Of a stretch of DNA of 64,000 nucleotides, positions 46,518 to 56,115 are shown in pieces. A model generated the notes under the pieces. It made no database searches. It was not told the DNA's origin and saw only the letters and a program-made list of their open reading frames with translations. Source of the stretch: Methylocystis sp. B8 (GTDB lineage Bacteria; Pseudomonadota; Alphaproteobacteria; Rhizobiales; Beijerinckiaceae); assembly GCF_005771425.1 (NCBI RefSeq), contig NZ_VBTZ01000007.1, positions 62,001 through 126,000 of the forward strand. Reading direction: 5' to 3'. Position 1 is the first letter of the stretch. Each line of letters starts with the position of its first letter. Position numbers and translations under genes: made by a program.

Positions 46518-47177
46518 ATGGCGGCTGAGCGCTCGTACCAAAGCCCTTTGCGTGAGGCGCAGGCGGCCATGACCCGCGAGCGCATCCTCATGGCTGCCAA
46601 GGACTATCTGGAAAAAGAGAGCATCGAGAGCCTGAGTTTGCGCAAGATCGCTTCGCTCTCTGGGGTTTCGCCGCCGACGGTCTACGCGCATTTCGCGACC
46701 ATGGACGATCTGGTTGCGGCTTTCTTCCTCTGGTTGAAGCCCCGGCTCGGTCTCGACAAGCCGCTGCCGCCGCTCGCCGAACTCCCAACGATGCCGCAGC
46801 GATTGTTCCCTTTCTACGATCAATACGGGGCGCTGCTCAGGAACCTGATGAATCAACCCTCTTGGGACAGGCAGCGCTACGCTGATCGAGACAATCGCCT
46901 CGGCGGGTGGGTCGCCGGAGTCGGCGTCGCTTTCCCCGATCTGACCCCGACGCAACTGCGTCGTGGCGCGCTGGCCATCGCCTCGTACTGGAGCCCAACC
47001 TATTGGCGCTGGCTGCGGGATACCTGCCGCTTCACTTCGGAGGAGGCGCAAACCGTCGCTTCGTGGGGGATCCGCGCGCTGACTGACGCCCTGAAATCCG
47101 ACCCCTCCGGCCTCGACGGGCCGCCAGTCTCGCCAACCGCGAATGACACATCCGCGACAAAACAAGGGAAGCAATGA
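46518..47177 (+). CDS. TetR/AcrR family transcriptional regulator
   Basis: A 219-residue repressor-type protein. The N-terminal helix-turn-helix is clear: ERILMAAKDYLEKESIESLSLRKIASLSGVSPPTVYAHFATMDDLVAAFF. The C-terminal ligand domain is Trp-rich (SYWSPTYWRWLRD), suggesting an aromatic or hydrophobic ligand. The ATG at 46518 is preferred over a TTG at 46497. Its stop overlaps the start of the VOC gene (ATGA), so regulator, VOC protein and probably the monooxygenase form one operon. Confidence 0.9.
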   Translation: MAAERSYQSPLREAQAAMTRERILMAAKDYLEKESIESLSLRKIASLSGVSPPTVYAHFATMDDLVAAFFLWLKPRLGLDKPLPPLAELPTMPQRLFPFYDQYGALLRNLMNQPSWDRQRYADRDNRLGGWVAGVGVAFPDLTPTQLRRGALAIASYWSPTYWRWLRDTCRFTSEEAQTVASWGIRALTDALKSDPSGLDGPPVSPTANDTSATKQGKQ

Positions 47178-47674
47178 TTCACCATATCTCCATTCCCGCG
47201 CGCGATCCGGCCCATGTCGCCGACGTTCTCGCAGAGATCATGAACGGGCGCGCCTTTCCTTTCAGCGGTCCGCTGCCGGGCGCCCATATGGCGATGAGCG
47301 GCGACCCGCACGGCACGATGATCGAGGTCTATCCGAACACGATCACCCTAACGCCGGGCGAGGACGGCGCGCAGGTCGCCTTCACGCCCGGGCCGTCGTC
47401 GGAAGGCTATTTCCCCTTCCATGCGCTGATTTCCGTGCCGGTCGACCGCGCCGCCATTGAGCGCATCGGGGCCCGCGAGGGATGGCGCACCAAGTTTTTT
47501 GGCCGCGGCGCGCCTGGCAAGCCGCCAGTCTTCCACCTTCTCGAATTCTGGGTCGAGAACCGCGTCATGCTCGAACTGGCGCCGGCGGACTTAGCCGACG
47601 AATACGCCTCCTTCATGCAGATCGGCCGAATCGAGGCCCTCATGCGCGAACGTGCAGAGGCCGCCGCGAAGTAG
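47174..47674 (+). CDS. VOC (glyoxalase/dioxygenase-fold) family protein
   Basis: A 166-residue protein with a vicinal-oxygen-chelate-like pattern: MIHHISIPARDPAHVADVLAEIMNG, an acidic strand GTMIEVYPN, and a second His-containing strand near FPFHALISVPVDR. Metal ligands cannot be assigned with certainty, and only one betaalphabetabetabeta unit is clearly visible. It is coupled to the TetR gene and 37 bases upstream of the monooxygenase gene. It may handle a product of the monooxygenase; this is inferred from context. Confidence 0.7.
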   Translation: MIHHISIPARDPAHVADVLAEIMNGRAFPFSGPLPGAHMAMSGDPHGTMIEVYPNTITLTPGEDGAQVAFTPGPSSEGYFPFHALISVPVDRAAIERIGAREGWRTKFFGRGAPGKPPVFHLLEFWVENRVMLELAPADLADEYASFMQIGRIEALMRERAEAAAK

Positions 47675-47711
47675 ACGATCCGTTTTTTGTCCTCCGATCG
47701 AGAGAGAAGTC

Positions 47712-49361
47712 ATGTCGGCAGAAAAAATCGAGGATGTTCTGATCGTCGGCGCCGGCCCAACCGGGCTTTCGCTGGCGATCACGCTGCGTCGATACGGAAT
47801 TCCGGTACGCATCATCGATCGGGCGATGCAGCCGAGCTCCGTTTCCAAGGCGTTGGCTATTTGGAGCGCGAGCCTTGAAGCCATGCAGGGCATGAACGTC
47901 ATCGACGACTTTCTGCGTGACGGCGCGCGGCTCAACGCGCTCTGCATCGGCGACGGCAGTCGACAACTCGCGCGAATGGAAGTTGGCGAGGGCATCGACA
48001 GCCCGTTTCCGTTCCCGCTCCTTATTCCGCAGTCCGAGACCGAGCGTTTGCTCAATGCGCGGCTCTCTGATTTGGGCGTCACGGTGGAGCGCGGCGTCGA
48101 ACTGACTAGTCTCTCTCAGGACGATGACGGCGCGACTGCGACCCTCAACCACGCCAACGGGCGAACCGAAATGGCGCGCGCCCGCTATCTCGTCGGTTGC
48201 GACGGCGCCCGCAGCGAAGTCCGCAGAGCGCTCGACATTGCATTCGAAGGCTCGACCGAACCTCAGACTTTCCTCCTCGGCGACGTGCGCATCGACGGCG
48301 GCGGGTTGGACCACAAAAACATCTATCTATGGTGGCGCCGAGGCGGAACCGTCGCCCTGTTTCCGTTCGAAGAGGAGACTTGGCGGATATTCGCTATCCG
48401 CGGGAATGACACGGCGGCCGATATCCCGCCGACGCTCGATGAGCTGCAAGGCCGTGCCGATCGCTACGGGCCGCCGGGCATGCGTCTGCGCGATCCAAGC
48501 TGGCTATCGGCATTCCGGATCAATGAGCGCGTGGCGGCGCGCTATCGGGCCGGGCGCTGCTTCCTTGCAGGCGACGCCGCGCATGTTCACAGCCCCGCCG
48601 GCGGACAAGGCATGAATACCGGAATTCAGGACGCGGTGAATCTCGGCTGGAAGCTCGCCCATGCGCTTCAGGGCATTGGCGACGCCAATCTCCTCCTCGA
48701 CAGCTATGAACCGGAGCGGCGCGCCATCGCGCGCGACGTGGTCAAGGCCGCCGAACAGAAGCTGCATCTCGCATTCAGTTCCGGCGACGCGATGCGGATC
48801 ATCAAGGACATCGCCGTCTCAATCTTCGGCAATCTGTCCATCGTTCAGAAGCGGCTCCAGGTCGAATTGTCCGAGACAGAAATTGTCTACCGAGACGGCC
48901 CGCTCGTCACGCTCGGCGCTCCGCCGCACAATGCACGCCGCACCGATGTTGGCGCGCGGGCGCGCGACGCCATCATTACCGTCGCGGGTCAGCGCCAGCC
49001 TCTATGGCCGCTCCTCAGCGAACCACGCCATACCCTGCTGCTTTTCGAAGACGCCGAGTCGCCGTTTGATGCGTCGGAACTGATCGACTTCACTGATACG
49101 CGGTTGGCTATCCTTCGCCTGACCCCAGAGAACGACCCCGACAAACAAGTACGTGCGCGCTATCGTCAGCAAGCCCCGGGTTGGGTTTTGATCCGTCCGG
49201 ATCAGGTGGTCGCCGCGCGTGGCGACGGAAGCGATCTCACCGGACTCAATCGCTATCTCGATCGCGTGCTGCGGTCCCAAAAGAGTTCAGAGATTGCGTC
49301 GGTCACGAGTCCCAACCAAGGGCTGGCGACGCACGAGGCGGATGGAGTTTTGGCGCCCTAA
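47712..49361 (+). CDS. FAD-dependent aromatic-type monooxygenase (PheA/TfdB family)
   Basis: A 549-residue flavoprotein hydroxylase. FAD motifs: VGAGPTGLSLA (about residue 12), LVGCDGARSEVRRAL and CFLAGDAAHVHSPAGGQGMNTGIQDAVNLGWKL. The C-terminal 150 residues match the thioredoxin-like tail of phenol hydroxylase-type enzymes. The family hydroxylates phenols, polyketides or rifamycins using NAD(P)H and O2. The start MSAEKIEDVLIVG at 47712 has GAGAGA upstream; the frame is open 20 codons further up. It forms a probable operon with the TetR and VOC genes. Its 3' end overlaps the convergent BON gene by 4 bases. The substrate is unknown. Confidence 0.9.
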   Translation: MSAEKIEDVLIVGAGPTGLSLAITLRRYGIPVRIIDRAMQPSSVSKALAIWSASLEAMQGMNVIDDFLRDGARLNALCIGDGSRQLARMEVGEGIDSPFPFPLLIPQSETERLLNARLSDLGVTVERGVELTSLSQDDDGATATLNHANGRTEMARARYLVGCDGARSEVRRALDIAFEGSTEPQTFLLGDVRIDGGGLDHKNIYLWWRRGGTVALFPFEEETWRIFAIRGNDTAADIPPTLDELQGRADRYGPPGMRLRDPSWLSAFRINERVAARYRAGRCFLAGDAAHVHSPAGGQGMNTGIQDAVNLGWKLAHALQGIGDANLLLDSYEPERRAIARDVVKAAEQKLHLAFSSGDAMRIIKDIAVSIFGNLSIVQKRLQVELSETEIVYRDGPLVTLGAPPHNARRTDVGARARDAIITVAGQRQPLWPLLSEPRHTLLLFEDAESPFDASELIDFTDTRLAILRLTPENDPDKQVRARYRQQAPGWVLIRPDQVVAARGDGSDLTGLNRYLDRVLRSQKSSEIASVTSPNQGLATHEADGVLAP

Positions 49362-49669
49362 GTCTCGCCCGGCGTCCAGGATGGCGGATCGCTCGCCGGA
49401 AAAGATTCGACCCCGGCCTGGTAGACGTCGTCTTTCGGCGCCTCCCAGACCACGCTGATGGTCAAAGCGTTTCTGACTTTCGTTGGCGAAGCGGCCGTTG
49501 AAGCGGCATATTCCGCCTCCATCCATTCAGCCGCCGAGGCGACGGAGCCCTTCAGCACGACTTCATCGCCCTCGATTTCGATGGAGATCGCTTTGGGGTC
49601 CGCCACGCCGCTCTTATCCAAAGCCTCACGGACGGCGGCGCGCACCCCCACTGTGTCCATGCCAGTCAT
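49358..49669 (-). CDS. BON domain protein
   Basis: A 103-residue protein with one BON domain: VRAAVREALDKSGVADPKAISIEIEGDEVVLKGSVASAAEWMEAEYAA. The tail runs PASDPPSWTPGET, a sequence common in small stress-related alphaproteobacterial proteins. The ATG at 49669 has GAGG six bases upstream; a longer frame to 49714 would add a weak hydrophobic start. BON domains bind phospholipid membranes in other proteins. Its role here is unknown. Confidence 0.78.
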   Translation of the reverse strand: MTGMDTVGVRAAVREALDKSGVADPKAISIEIEGDEVVLKGSVASAAEWMEAEYAASTAASPTKVRNALTISVVWEAPKDDVYQAGVESFPASDPPSWTPGET

Positions 49670-49723
49670 CGCAGCCTCAGCCAAAAGCGCCGCGGCGAGA
49701 AGGCCGCGGCGCACGCTTTCAGC

Positions 49724-50119
49724 TCACATATGGGCTGTCGTCACCGAATGTTCCATGGGCTGCGCAAAGCCAATGGCGAGCAGGACGACCGCGACAGCCG
49801 CATGTAGCCATTGATCGGCGACGTTCATCGCAATCAGTCCGCCGAGCTCAACCACGTTCGGCGCAATGAAACCGAGAATAGCCACCGCCGCGTAAACGAT
49901 AGCCAGCACGCGAATCATTACGACGGGGACCCCGAAATAGGGGCTGAGGAGCAGAAGCGCGCCGGTGATCAGGCGGACGAAGTTATGCGCTGCATTCACG
50001 TGGAAAAAGCCGCCGTCATATACGAGAGGATTGGGGATGAATCCGAGCAGGCCGACCGCCACGAAGATAACGCCCAGAATGGTCGCTATAAAGTTGGCGT
50101 TCCAGTGAGTCTCAATCAT
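49724..50119 (-). CDS. DUF4383 four-helix membrane protein
   Basis: 131 residues with four predicted membrane helices and the DUF4383 pattern (FVAVGLLGFIPNPL, NAAHNFVRLITGALLL, LGFIAPNVVELGGLIAMNVADQWLHAAVAVVLLAIG). Function is unknown. It lies upstream of the BON gene on the same strand, so the two may be cotranscribed. The 282 bases before it (50120-50401) are AT-richer, hold no gene, and include the pepA terminator. Confidence 0.85.
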   Translation of the reverse strand: MIETHWNANFIATILGVIFVAVGLLGFIPNPLVYDGGFFHVNAAHNFVRLITGALLLLSPYFGVPVVMIRVLAIVYAAVAILGFIAPNVVELGGLIAMNVADQWLHAAVAVVLLAIGFAQPMEHSVTTAHM

Positions 50120-50363
50120 GATGCGTTCCTTTCAGTCCAGGACGAACTGCGTTGAGCATCAGATTGGGCGGCAAAGAAGCATTTACAATTAAAAAATTGG
50201 AAAGGAAACGCAAACGTGCGCGATATGCAAAGCTTTAGGATATTAGATGGCAAGGCGCCATGAATTGATAGGCTATAGATAAAACAACTATACTCAGGCT
50301 TCGATGCGCAGTTAATTTAACATGTGATCTTGCGCTCTGGACGCCGAGCGCGGCGCGAAAAAC

Positions 50364-50388
50364 GGCGGCGCCTATGCGTGGCGCCGCC
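50364..50388 (-). terminator. Rho-independent terminator after pepA
   Basis: Perfect 9-bp stem GGCGGCGCC (50364-50372) and GGCGCCGCC (50380-50388) with a 7-base loop. Read on the minus strand it is followed by GTTTTT. It lies 14 bases past the pepA stop. Confidence 0.88.
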
Positions 50389-50401
50389 ACACATCAACCG
50401 C

Positions 50402-51955
50402 TCAGCCCTCGTAATAATCGCGCACCAGCCGGTCTAGGAGCCGCACGCCCCAGCCGGCCCCCCAGCTTTGGTTGGTGTCGCTCGTCGGCGAGCCCATGCC
50501 GGTGCCGGCGATGTCGAGATGCGCCCAGGGCGTCTTGCCGACGAAGCGCTGCAGGAAATGCGCCGCAGTGATCGAACCGGCGTGGCGGCCGCCGGTGTTC
50601 TTCATATCGGCGAACTTGGAGTCGATCAGCTTGTCGTATGCCGGGCCCATGGGCATGCGCCACAGCTTCTCGCCGATATGGGTTCCAGCTTTGGTCAGAC
50701 GATCGGCGAGTTCATCATTATTCGAGAACAGTCCGCAATATTCCTGTCCCAAGGCGATGAGAATGGCGCCGGTGAGCGTCGCGAGATCGACGACCGCGGC
50801 GGGCTTGTGTTTGTCGATGACGTAAGTGAGCGCGTCGGCAAGGACGAGCCGCCCTTCGGCGTCGGTGTTGACGATTTCGATCGTTTGGCCCGACATGGAT
50901 TTGACGATGTCGCCTGGCCGCTGCGCCTTGCCGTCCGGCATGTTCTCGACGAGGCCAAGCACGCCCACGACATTGGCCTTCGCCTTCCTTGCGGCGATCG
51001 CGTACATGGCGCCCGTCACCGCCGCGGCGCCGGCCATATCGCCCTTCATGTCTTCCATCGAGGCGGCGGGCTTGATGGAAATGCCGCCGGAGTCGAAGAC
51101 GACGCCCTTGCCGACGAAGGCGACTGGCGCCGCGCCCTCGGCGCCGCCGCTCCAGCGCAGCACGACGAGCCGGCTGCCGGCTTCCGATCCCTGCCCGACG
51201 CCAAGTAGCGCCCGCATGCCAAGTTCTGCCATCGCCTTCTCGTCAAGGACCTCGACTTCGACTCCAAGCTTCATCAGCTCGGAGGCGCGGCGAGCGAATT
51301 CAGGCGGAGTCAGGACATTCGCAGGCTCATTGACGAGAGTTCTGGCAAGAATAACGGCTTCGGCCAAATGACTGGCGTCGGCCATCGTGGCGCCGACGCT
51401 TTCGGGATCGGCGAGGGCGACGACGACCTCCATCGGTCCTTCACGATCCGCCTCGTCTTTTTTCTTGGTCTTGTAATGATCGAATTTGTAGACGCGGAGC
51501 CAGCCGCCGAGGGTAAACTGCGCCGCCGAGTCGTGAGCGGCGGGGATGCTTTCCGGAAGGTCGAACAGCACAACGGCTCGCGCCCCGGGACCGATTTTTG
51601 CGGCCGTCTGCCCGCCGAGCGTGAAAAAGTCGTCAAAGGGCTTGGAGGCTTCTCCGTCTCCTTCGGACTCGTCCCCTTTGCCGAGGCCCATTAGGATGAC
51701 CCTGCTCGCGGGCGCGCCGGGCGCTGCGAGAACTTCCAGGGACGTTCCTGATTTGCCCTTGAATTTGGCCGCCGCAGCCGCGCGCTTTAGATGAGCGTCG
51801 GCATCCATCAGAATGCTCCCGGCCCGCTCGCCCATAACCAGATCGCGGCCGACGAAAGCGACGAGCGTGCGTGGATGCCCCTCCTCTTCCGGATGGCGGA
51901 GCAGCGCCTCGGCGGCGTCGAAGGGCTGGAGTTCATATTTCGCGTTGACGAGCAT
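50402..51955 (-). CDS. pepA: Leucyl aminopeptidase PepA
   Basis: M17 dizinc/manganese aminopeptidase of 517 residues, forming hexamers in the cytoplasm; PepA also binds DNA in some bacteria. Metal and catalytic motifs: [33 protein letters not shown] and [14 protein letters not shown], plus [14 protein letters not shown]. The N-terminal domain is complete. It normally precedes holC; here the two are split by an accessory block. It is divergent from lptG. Confidence 0.96.
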   Translation of the reverse strand: MLVNAKYELQPFDAAEALLRHPEEEGHPRTLVAFVGRDLVMGERAGSILMDADAHLKRAAAAAKFKGKSGTSLEVLAAPGAPASRVILMGLGKGDESEGDGEASKPFDDFFTLGGQTAAKIGPGARAVVLFDLPESIPAAHDSAAQFTLGGWLRVYKFDHYKTKKKDEADREGPMEVVVALADPESVGATMADASHLAEAVILARTLVNEPANVLTPPEFARRASELMKLGVEVEVLDEKAMAELGMRALLGVGQGSEAGSRLVVLRWSGGAEGAAPVAFVGKGVVFDSGGISIKPAASMEDMKGDMAGAAAVTGAMYAIAARKAKANVVGVLGLVENMPDGKAQRPGDIVKSMSGQTIEIVNTDAEGRLVLADALTYVIDKHKPAAVVDLATLTGAILIALGQEYCGLFSNNDELADRLTKAGTHIGEKLWRMPMGPAYDKLIDSKFADMKNTGGRHAGSITAAHFLQRFVGKTPWAHLDIAGTGMGSPTSDTNQSWGAGWGVRLLDRLVRDYYEG

Positions 51956-52347
51956 CAGGGCCTCTTGCCTCCTTCGACGAAGCGAACGCCTTTCTGGCGT
52001 GAATACGTCGATTTTTTAGAAAGTTAGCGCCGGCCGGGGCGCCCGGCGCGCAATTTGACGGGATTGGGGCGCACTATCTTCCGGCGGGCGTCGGGGGTCA
52101 ATCGCGACCGGCCGCTTTTGGAGCCGTTTTAGGCTTCATTTCACCGCCGTGGAATCGCCGCGATCGTTACGCAGAAATCCGACGTGGCGCAAAAGCAACG
52201 CTCGCAAATTGAATGTGTTGGCGCGGCTCTGAAAGCCCCCGCGACGCTTGCGCGCAAAGAAGCGAGCGTCTAGCGATCGTTAACTGAGCCTTTATCATCG
52301 GCGCTCTGGGGGCGGCGCGCCAAAACAAAAAGGGGAAAGCCGCAGCC
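51956..52347. other. Gene-free stretch between divergent pepA and lptG
   Basis: 392 bases with no gene I can support. It should hold the promoters of pepA and lptG. This is where lptF would be expected in most alphaproteobacteria, and there is no trace of its coding sequence. No convincing -35/-10 pair with normal spacing was found. Confidence 0.6.
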
Positions 52348-53433
52348 ATGATCGGGGCGACGATCACGCGCTATTTCGCGCTGCGCTTCACGCGAACGAT
52401 CTTGGCGATTTTTTTTACGATTTTCTGCCTGATGTTTGTGGTGGTTTTCGTCGAAATGCTGCGACGCGCAAGCGATAATCCAGAGGCGGGCGCCGCGACC
52501 GTCGCTCTGATGACGGCCATGCGCGTCCCTGCAGCCGCGGAGATGATCCTGCCCTTCGCCGTTCTCTTCGGGTCCATGGCGACGTTCGTCGATCTTACGA
52601 GAAAGCTTGAACTGATTGTCGCCCGCGCCGCCGGCATGTCGGTCTGGCAATTCATCGCGCCGCCGGCGCTCACGGCGCTGCTTATCGGGGTGGTGTCGGT
52701 CGCAATCTATAATCCGCTTTCGACATCGATGAAGCAGCGTTCCGAGCAGATGGAGTGGGATCTTTTCGGCGTTCCGGGAAGTCTGCGCATCGATCATGGC
52801 GTTTGGCTGCGCCAGCATGGCGTCGACGGCCTCGCCATTATGCACGCCATGAATTCCTCCAACGGCGGCGCGGTGCTGGCGCAGGTCAGCGTGAATATTT
52901 ACGCGCCGCGCGGCGGTTTCCTCGAGCGCATAGAAGCGGAGCGCGCGCGTCTCGAACCGGGCGTTTGGGTGCTCGAAAATGCGCAGGTGAGTCTGCCGGG
53001 AGAGGCGGCGCGCAAGGTCGGGTCTTACATGCTCGCGACGGACTTGACGCCGGAGCAAGTCGCGGCGGCGACAACGCCTCCGCAGGGCACGCCGTTCTGG
53101 TCGCTGCCGGAAATGACGGCGCGCACCGCCGAAGCAGGTCTCGACGCGACGGGCTACAGGCTCCAATTTCAGACGCTTCTCGCGCGCCCGCTGCTCCTTG
53201 TCGCGATGGTTCTCGTCGCTGCTTCCTTTTCATTAAGATTCTTTCGATTTGGCGGCGTCGCGAAAACCCTTTCAGGTGGCGTGGCCGCAGGCTTCGTGCT
53301 TTATATCGTTACCAAAGTCCTCTCGGATCTCGGCGGCGCGGGCATGATCAGCCCTGTCGTGGCCGCTTGGTCGCCTGCGCTTGTCGGGAGCATGTTGGGC
53401 ACGGTGATCTTGCTGTATTCGGAGGATGGTTGA
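52348..53433 (+). CDS. lptG: LPS export ABC transporter permease LptG
   Basis: Inner-membrane permease of the Lpt bridge that extracts LPS for transport to the surface. 361 residues: one pair of helices at the N-terminus, a periplasmic beta-jellyroll in the middle, and a helix cluster at the C-terminus. The C-terminal FFRFGGVAKTLSGGVAAGFVLYIVTKVLSDLGGAG and WSPALVGSMLGTVILLYSEDG fit LptG rather than LptF. Its stop overlaps the lptD start. The partner lptF is not adjacent. Confidence 0.88.
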   Translation: MIGATITRYFALRFTRTILAIFFTIFCLMFVVVFVEMLRRASDNPEAGAATVALMTAMRVPAAAEMILPFAVLFGSMATFVDLTRKLELIVARAAGMSVWQFIAPPALTALLIGVVSVAIYNPLSTSMKQRSEQMEWDLFGVPGSLRIDHGVWLRQHGVDGLAIMHAMNSSNGGAVLAQVSVNIYAPRGGFLERIEAERARLEPGVWVLENAQVSLPGEAARKVGSYMLATDLTPEQVAAATTPPQGTPFWSLPEMTARTAEAGLDATGYRLQFQTLLARPLLLVAMVLVAASFSLRFFRFGGVAKTLSGGVAAGFVLYIVTKVLSDLGGAGMISPVVAAWSPALVGSMLGTVILLYSEDG

Positions 53434-56003
53434 TGGCGCTCGCCAGCCCCTCCCGGCGTCTTTCCCTTCTTGCGGCCGCGCTCGCTCTCGCCGAGGCGGC
53501 CTTCGCAAATTTCTCGCTTGCGGCGGCGCAACCCGCTCCTGCGTCGGGCGAGCGCATGGTCGTCGAGGCGAAGGAGCTCGTCTACGACGAGAAAAGGAAC
53601 GTCGTCACCGCGCGCGGCGACGTGCAGATTTATTACAAAGGCCGGCTGCTCGAAGCTGACAGCGTCGTCTATGACCGCAACACTTCGCGCGTTTATGCCG
53701 AGGGCCACGCCAAGGTGACCGAAAGGGATGGCACCATCGCGCGCGCCGAGCGTTTTGACCTCACCGACGATTTCAAGACCGGCTTCATCGAGAGCCTGCA
53801 GGTCGACACTCCCAACAACACACATTTCACTGCGCCCAGGGCCGAGCGGGCCGGCGACACGACCACTTTTGATATGGGCACCTACACGGCATGCGAGGCC
53901 TGTCGCGACGATCCCGCGAAGCCACGCACATGGCAGATCCGCGCCAAGCGGATCATCCACGACAACGTCGAGAAGATGGTCTATTACGAGGACGCCTCAT
54001 TCGAGCTGCTCGGCATGCCGATCGCTTATGTGCCGTTCTGGTCCTCGCCCGATCCGTCGGTCAAGCGCAAGTCGGGCTTTCTGTCGCCGTTCTCCATGTA
54101 TCGCCCGCAGCTCGGCACCGGCTTTGGCATACCTTATTTCTGGGCCATTGCGCCGGACTACGACCTCACCGTCACGCCAATGTATTTTACGCGGCAAGGA
54201 CCCTTCGTCACGGCCGAGTTCCGCCAGCGCTTTGACAACGGCGGCTATACAATTCGGGCCGAAGGAACGCATGTGGGGGATAGTAGCGCGTTCGCACCCG
54301 CGCCATACGGCGCCCGTGACAGAAGGTGGCGCGGCGCCGTTCAGTCCTTCGGCGAGTTCTGGCTGAACGACCGTTGGCGCGCGGGCTGGGACATCACGGC
54401 CTTATCGGATCGATACTTCCTCCAGGATTACAATCAATACAATTACCTTCTGCAGAACTATTTCTTCCGCGAAGCGTCATCGACGATCTATCTGACCGGC
54501 CAGGGGCCGCGTAGCTTCTTTGACATGCGCGGATATTATTTCCAGGTCCTGTCGCCCGCCGACTTGCAGGCGCAGCAGCCCGTCGTCCATCCAGTGATCG
54601 ATTACAACCGTGTAATCGACATTGATCCGGCGGCGACGGCAGGCATCGGCGGCCAGCTCGAAGTCGACGCTAATATGACGAGCACGTCCGAAAATGTCGC
54701 CAACTTCGAATCGATACAGCCGCGCACATTCGATCGGAACTACGGTCTCTACAACGTTTGCCAGCTTTATGCGCGCGCTTCCGACCCGGCGCGGAGCACC
54801 TGCCTGTTGCGGGGGGTCGGCGGCAATTATGAGCACGCGACCATCAGCGGCGCCTGGAAGCGCAAATTCATCGATCCCGTGGGCGGCGTGTGGACCCCCT
54901 TCGCCTTTGCGCGATTTGTCGGCAGCTATCTCGACTATGACCAACAAGGTCTATACCCAGTCTTCAACCAGATGCAGTCGCCAATTCCCGACGGCGCGCA
55001 AGCCCAATTCTTGGGTGGCTTAGACAATCGTTTCCGCGGTCAGGCGCTGCCTGGCGCCGGTGCCGAATGGCGCTACCCTATCCTGGCCAGAAGCGTTTTC
55101 GGCGATATCGTCTTTGAACCTATCGCCCAGCTCGTCGCGCGCCCCAATCAGACCTCCATCCCTTCGCTAGTCAACATCGACGCGCAAAGCTTGGTGTTTG
55201 ACGATTCGACCTTATTCGAATGGAGCAAATTCTCTGGCTATGACCGGTTCGAGACAGGCGTGCGCCTCAACTACGGCGGCCAGGCGACGATGTCGCTGCC
55301 CAATGGCGGCTTCATCAATACGATGATCGGTCAGTCGAGCCAGATCGCCGGCGCCAATCCCTACGCGCAGATTGACGCAGCCAATGTCGGCCTCAATTCT
55401 GGCCTTAACTCCCGCACATCGGACATCGTTGGCCGCTTCGCCTTTGCGCCTTCATCACTCCTCAGCTTTGTCGCCAAGGGTCGCTTCGATAAGAATAGCT
55501 TGCGCGGGCGCCGCATCGACCTGGTCGCAACATTAAACCTGGATCCGATCTCGGTTCAGCTGCAATACGCCAATTACGCGTCGCAGCAGGCCATCGGCTT
55601 CGATATGCGCCGGCAAGGCCTCTTTGCCTCGGCGCAATATAACATCACAAAAAACTACTTCCTGAACGGCGCTGTAACCTTCGACATGAGCCGCTATCTT
55701 TATAATTCCCTCACCAATCCAACGAATCTTCCATTCACCGGGACGCTGACCGGCGTCAACGTCGCCGGCTCGGCACCTCTGTTCTCCATCGCGACTCTTG
55801 GGGCCGGCATCGGCTATCGCGACGAGTGCACAACACTTTCAATCAATTATACGCAAGCCTATCAGCCTCAACCCAGCACGGGCCTGCCGGCGCGGTATCA
55901 AACCGTGATGGTCACGCTGCAGCTGCGCACGCTGGGCGAAGTAAAGTTCAACCGGGGGATTGGCTCGCTTCTGGCGGATGATGGCGTGCGCGCGACGCGC
56001 TGA
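53433..56003 (+). CDS. lptD: LPS-assembly protein LptD
   Basis: Outer-membrane beta-barrel that inserts LPS in the outer leaflet with LptE. 856 residues: a signal peptide (LSLLAAALALAEAAFANFSLAAAQ), a periplasmic OstA/LptA-like domain (VEAKELVYDEKRNVVTARGDVQIYY onward) and the LptD barrel (WQIRAKRIIHD, YVPFWSSPDPSVKRKSGFLSP). The start ATG at 53433 shares one base with the lptG stop (TGATG) and has GGAGG seven bases upstream; the frame is open far upstream, inside lptG. Cysteine pairs (ACEAC near residue 150, and two near 440-460) could form disulfides. surA, usually next, is absent. Confidence 0.95.
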   Translation: MALASPSRRLSLLAAALALAEAAFANFSLAAAQPAPASGERMVVEAKELVYDEKRNVVTARGDVQIYYKGRLLEADSVVYDRNTSRVYAEGHAKVTERDGTIARAERFDLTDDFKTGFIESLQVDTPNNTHFTAPRAERAGDTTTFDMGTYTACEACRDDPAKPRTWQIRAKRIIHDNVEKMVYYEDASFELLGMPIAYVPFWSSPDPSVKRKSGFLSPFSMYRPQLGTGFGIPYFWAIAPDYDLTVTPMYFTRQGPFVTAEFRQRFDNGGYTIRAEGTHVGDSSAFAPAPYGARDRRWRGAVQSFGEFWLNDRWRAGWDITALSDRYFLQDYNQYNYLLQNYFFREASSTIYLTGQGPRSFFDMRGYYFQVLSPADLQAQQPVVHPVIDYNRVIDIDPAATAGIGGQLEVDANMTSTSENVANFESIQPRTFDRNYGLYNVCQLYARASDPARSTCLLRGVGGNYEHATISGAWKRKFIDPVGGVWTPFAFARFVGSYLDYDQQGLYPVFNQMQSPIPDGAQAQFLGGLDNRFRGQALPGAGAEWRYPILARSVFGDIVFEPIAQLVARPNQTSIPSLVNIDAQSLVFDDSTLFEWSKFSGYDRFETGVRLNYGGQATMSLPNGGFINTMIGQSSQIAGANPYAQIDAANVGLNSGLNSRTSDIVGRFAFAPSSLLSFVAKGRFDKNSLRGRRIDLVATLNLDPISVQLQYANYASQQAIGFDMRRQGLFASAQYNITKNYFLNGAVTFDMSRYLYNSLTNPTNLPFTGTLTGVNVAGSAPLFSIATLGAGIGYRDECTTLSINYTQAYQPQPSTGLPARYQTVMVTLQLRTLGEVKFNRGIGSLLADDGVRATR

Positions 56004-56115
56004 GCGACCTAGTTGATACTTCAGCGTCAGGAGGACGCCTGCCGCGCGCCATGATACAAGCGGCGCGACATGGGGCGCCGACACCAAACGCGCTGTTGCG
56101 CAAAGGGAGAATGCA

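Noticed and set aside
52755-53432. Possible long N-terminal extension of LptD, in frame far upstream
   Set aside because: This stretch lies in another frame of lptG. The signal peptide and ribosome binding site place the start at 53433.
52348-53433. Calling the permease before lptD LptF
   Set aside because: The C-terminal FGGVAKTLSGGVAAGF and WSPALVGSMLGT region and direct coupling to lptD fit LptG better.
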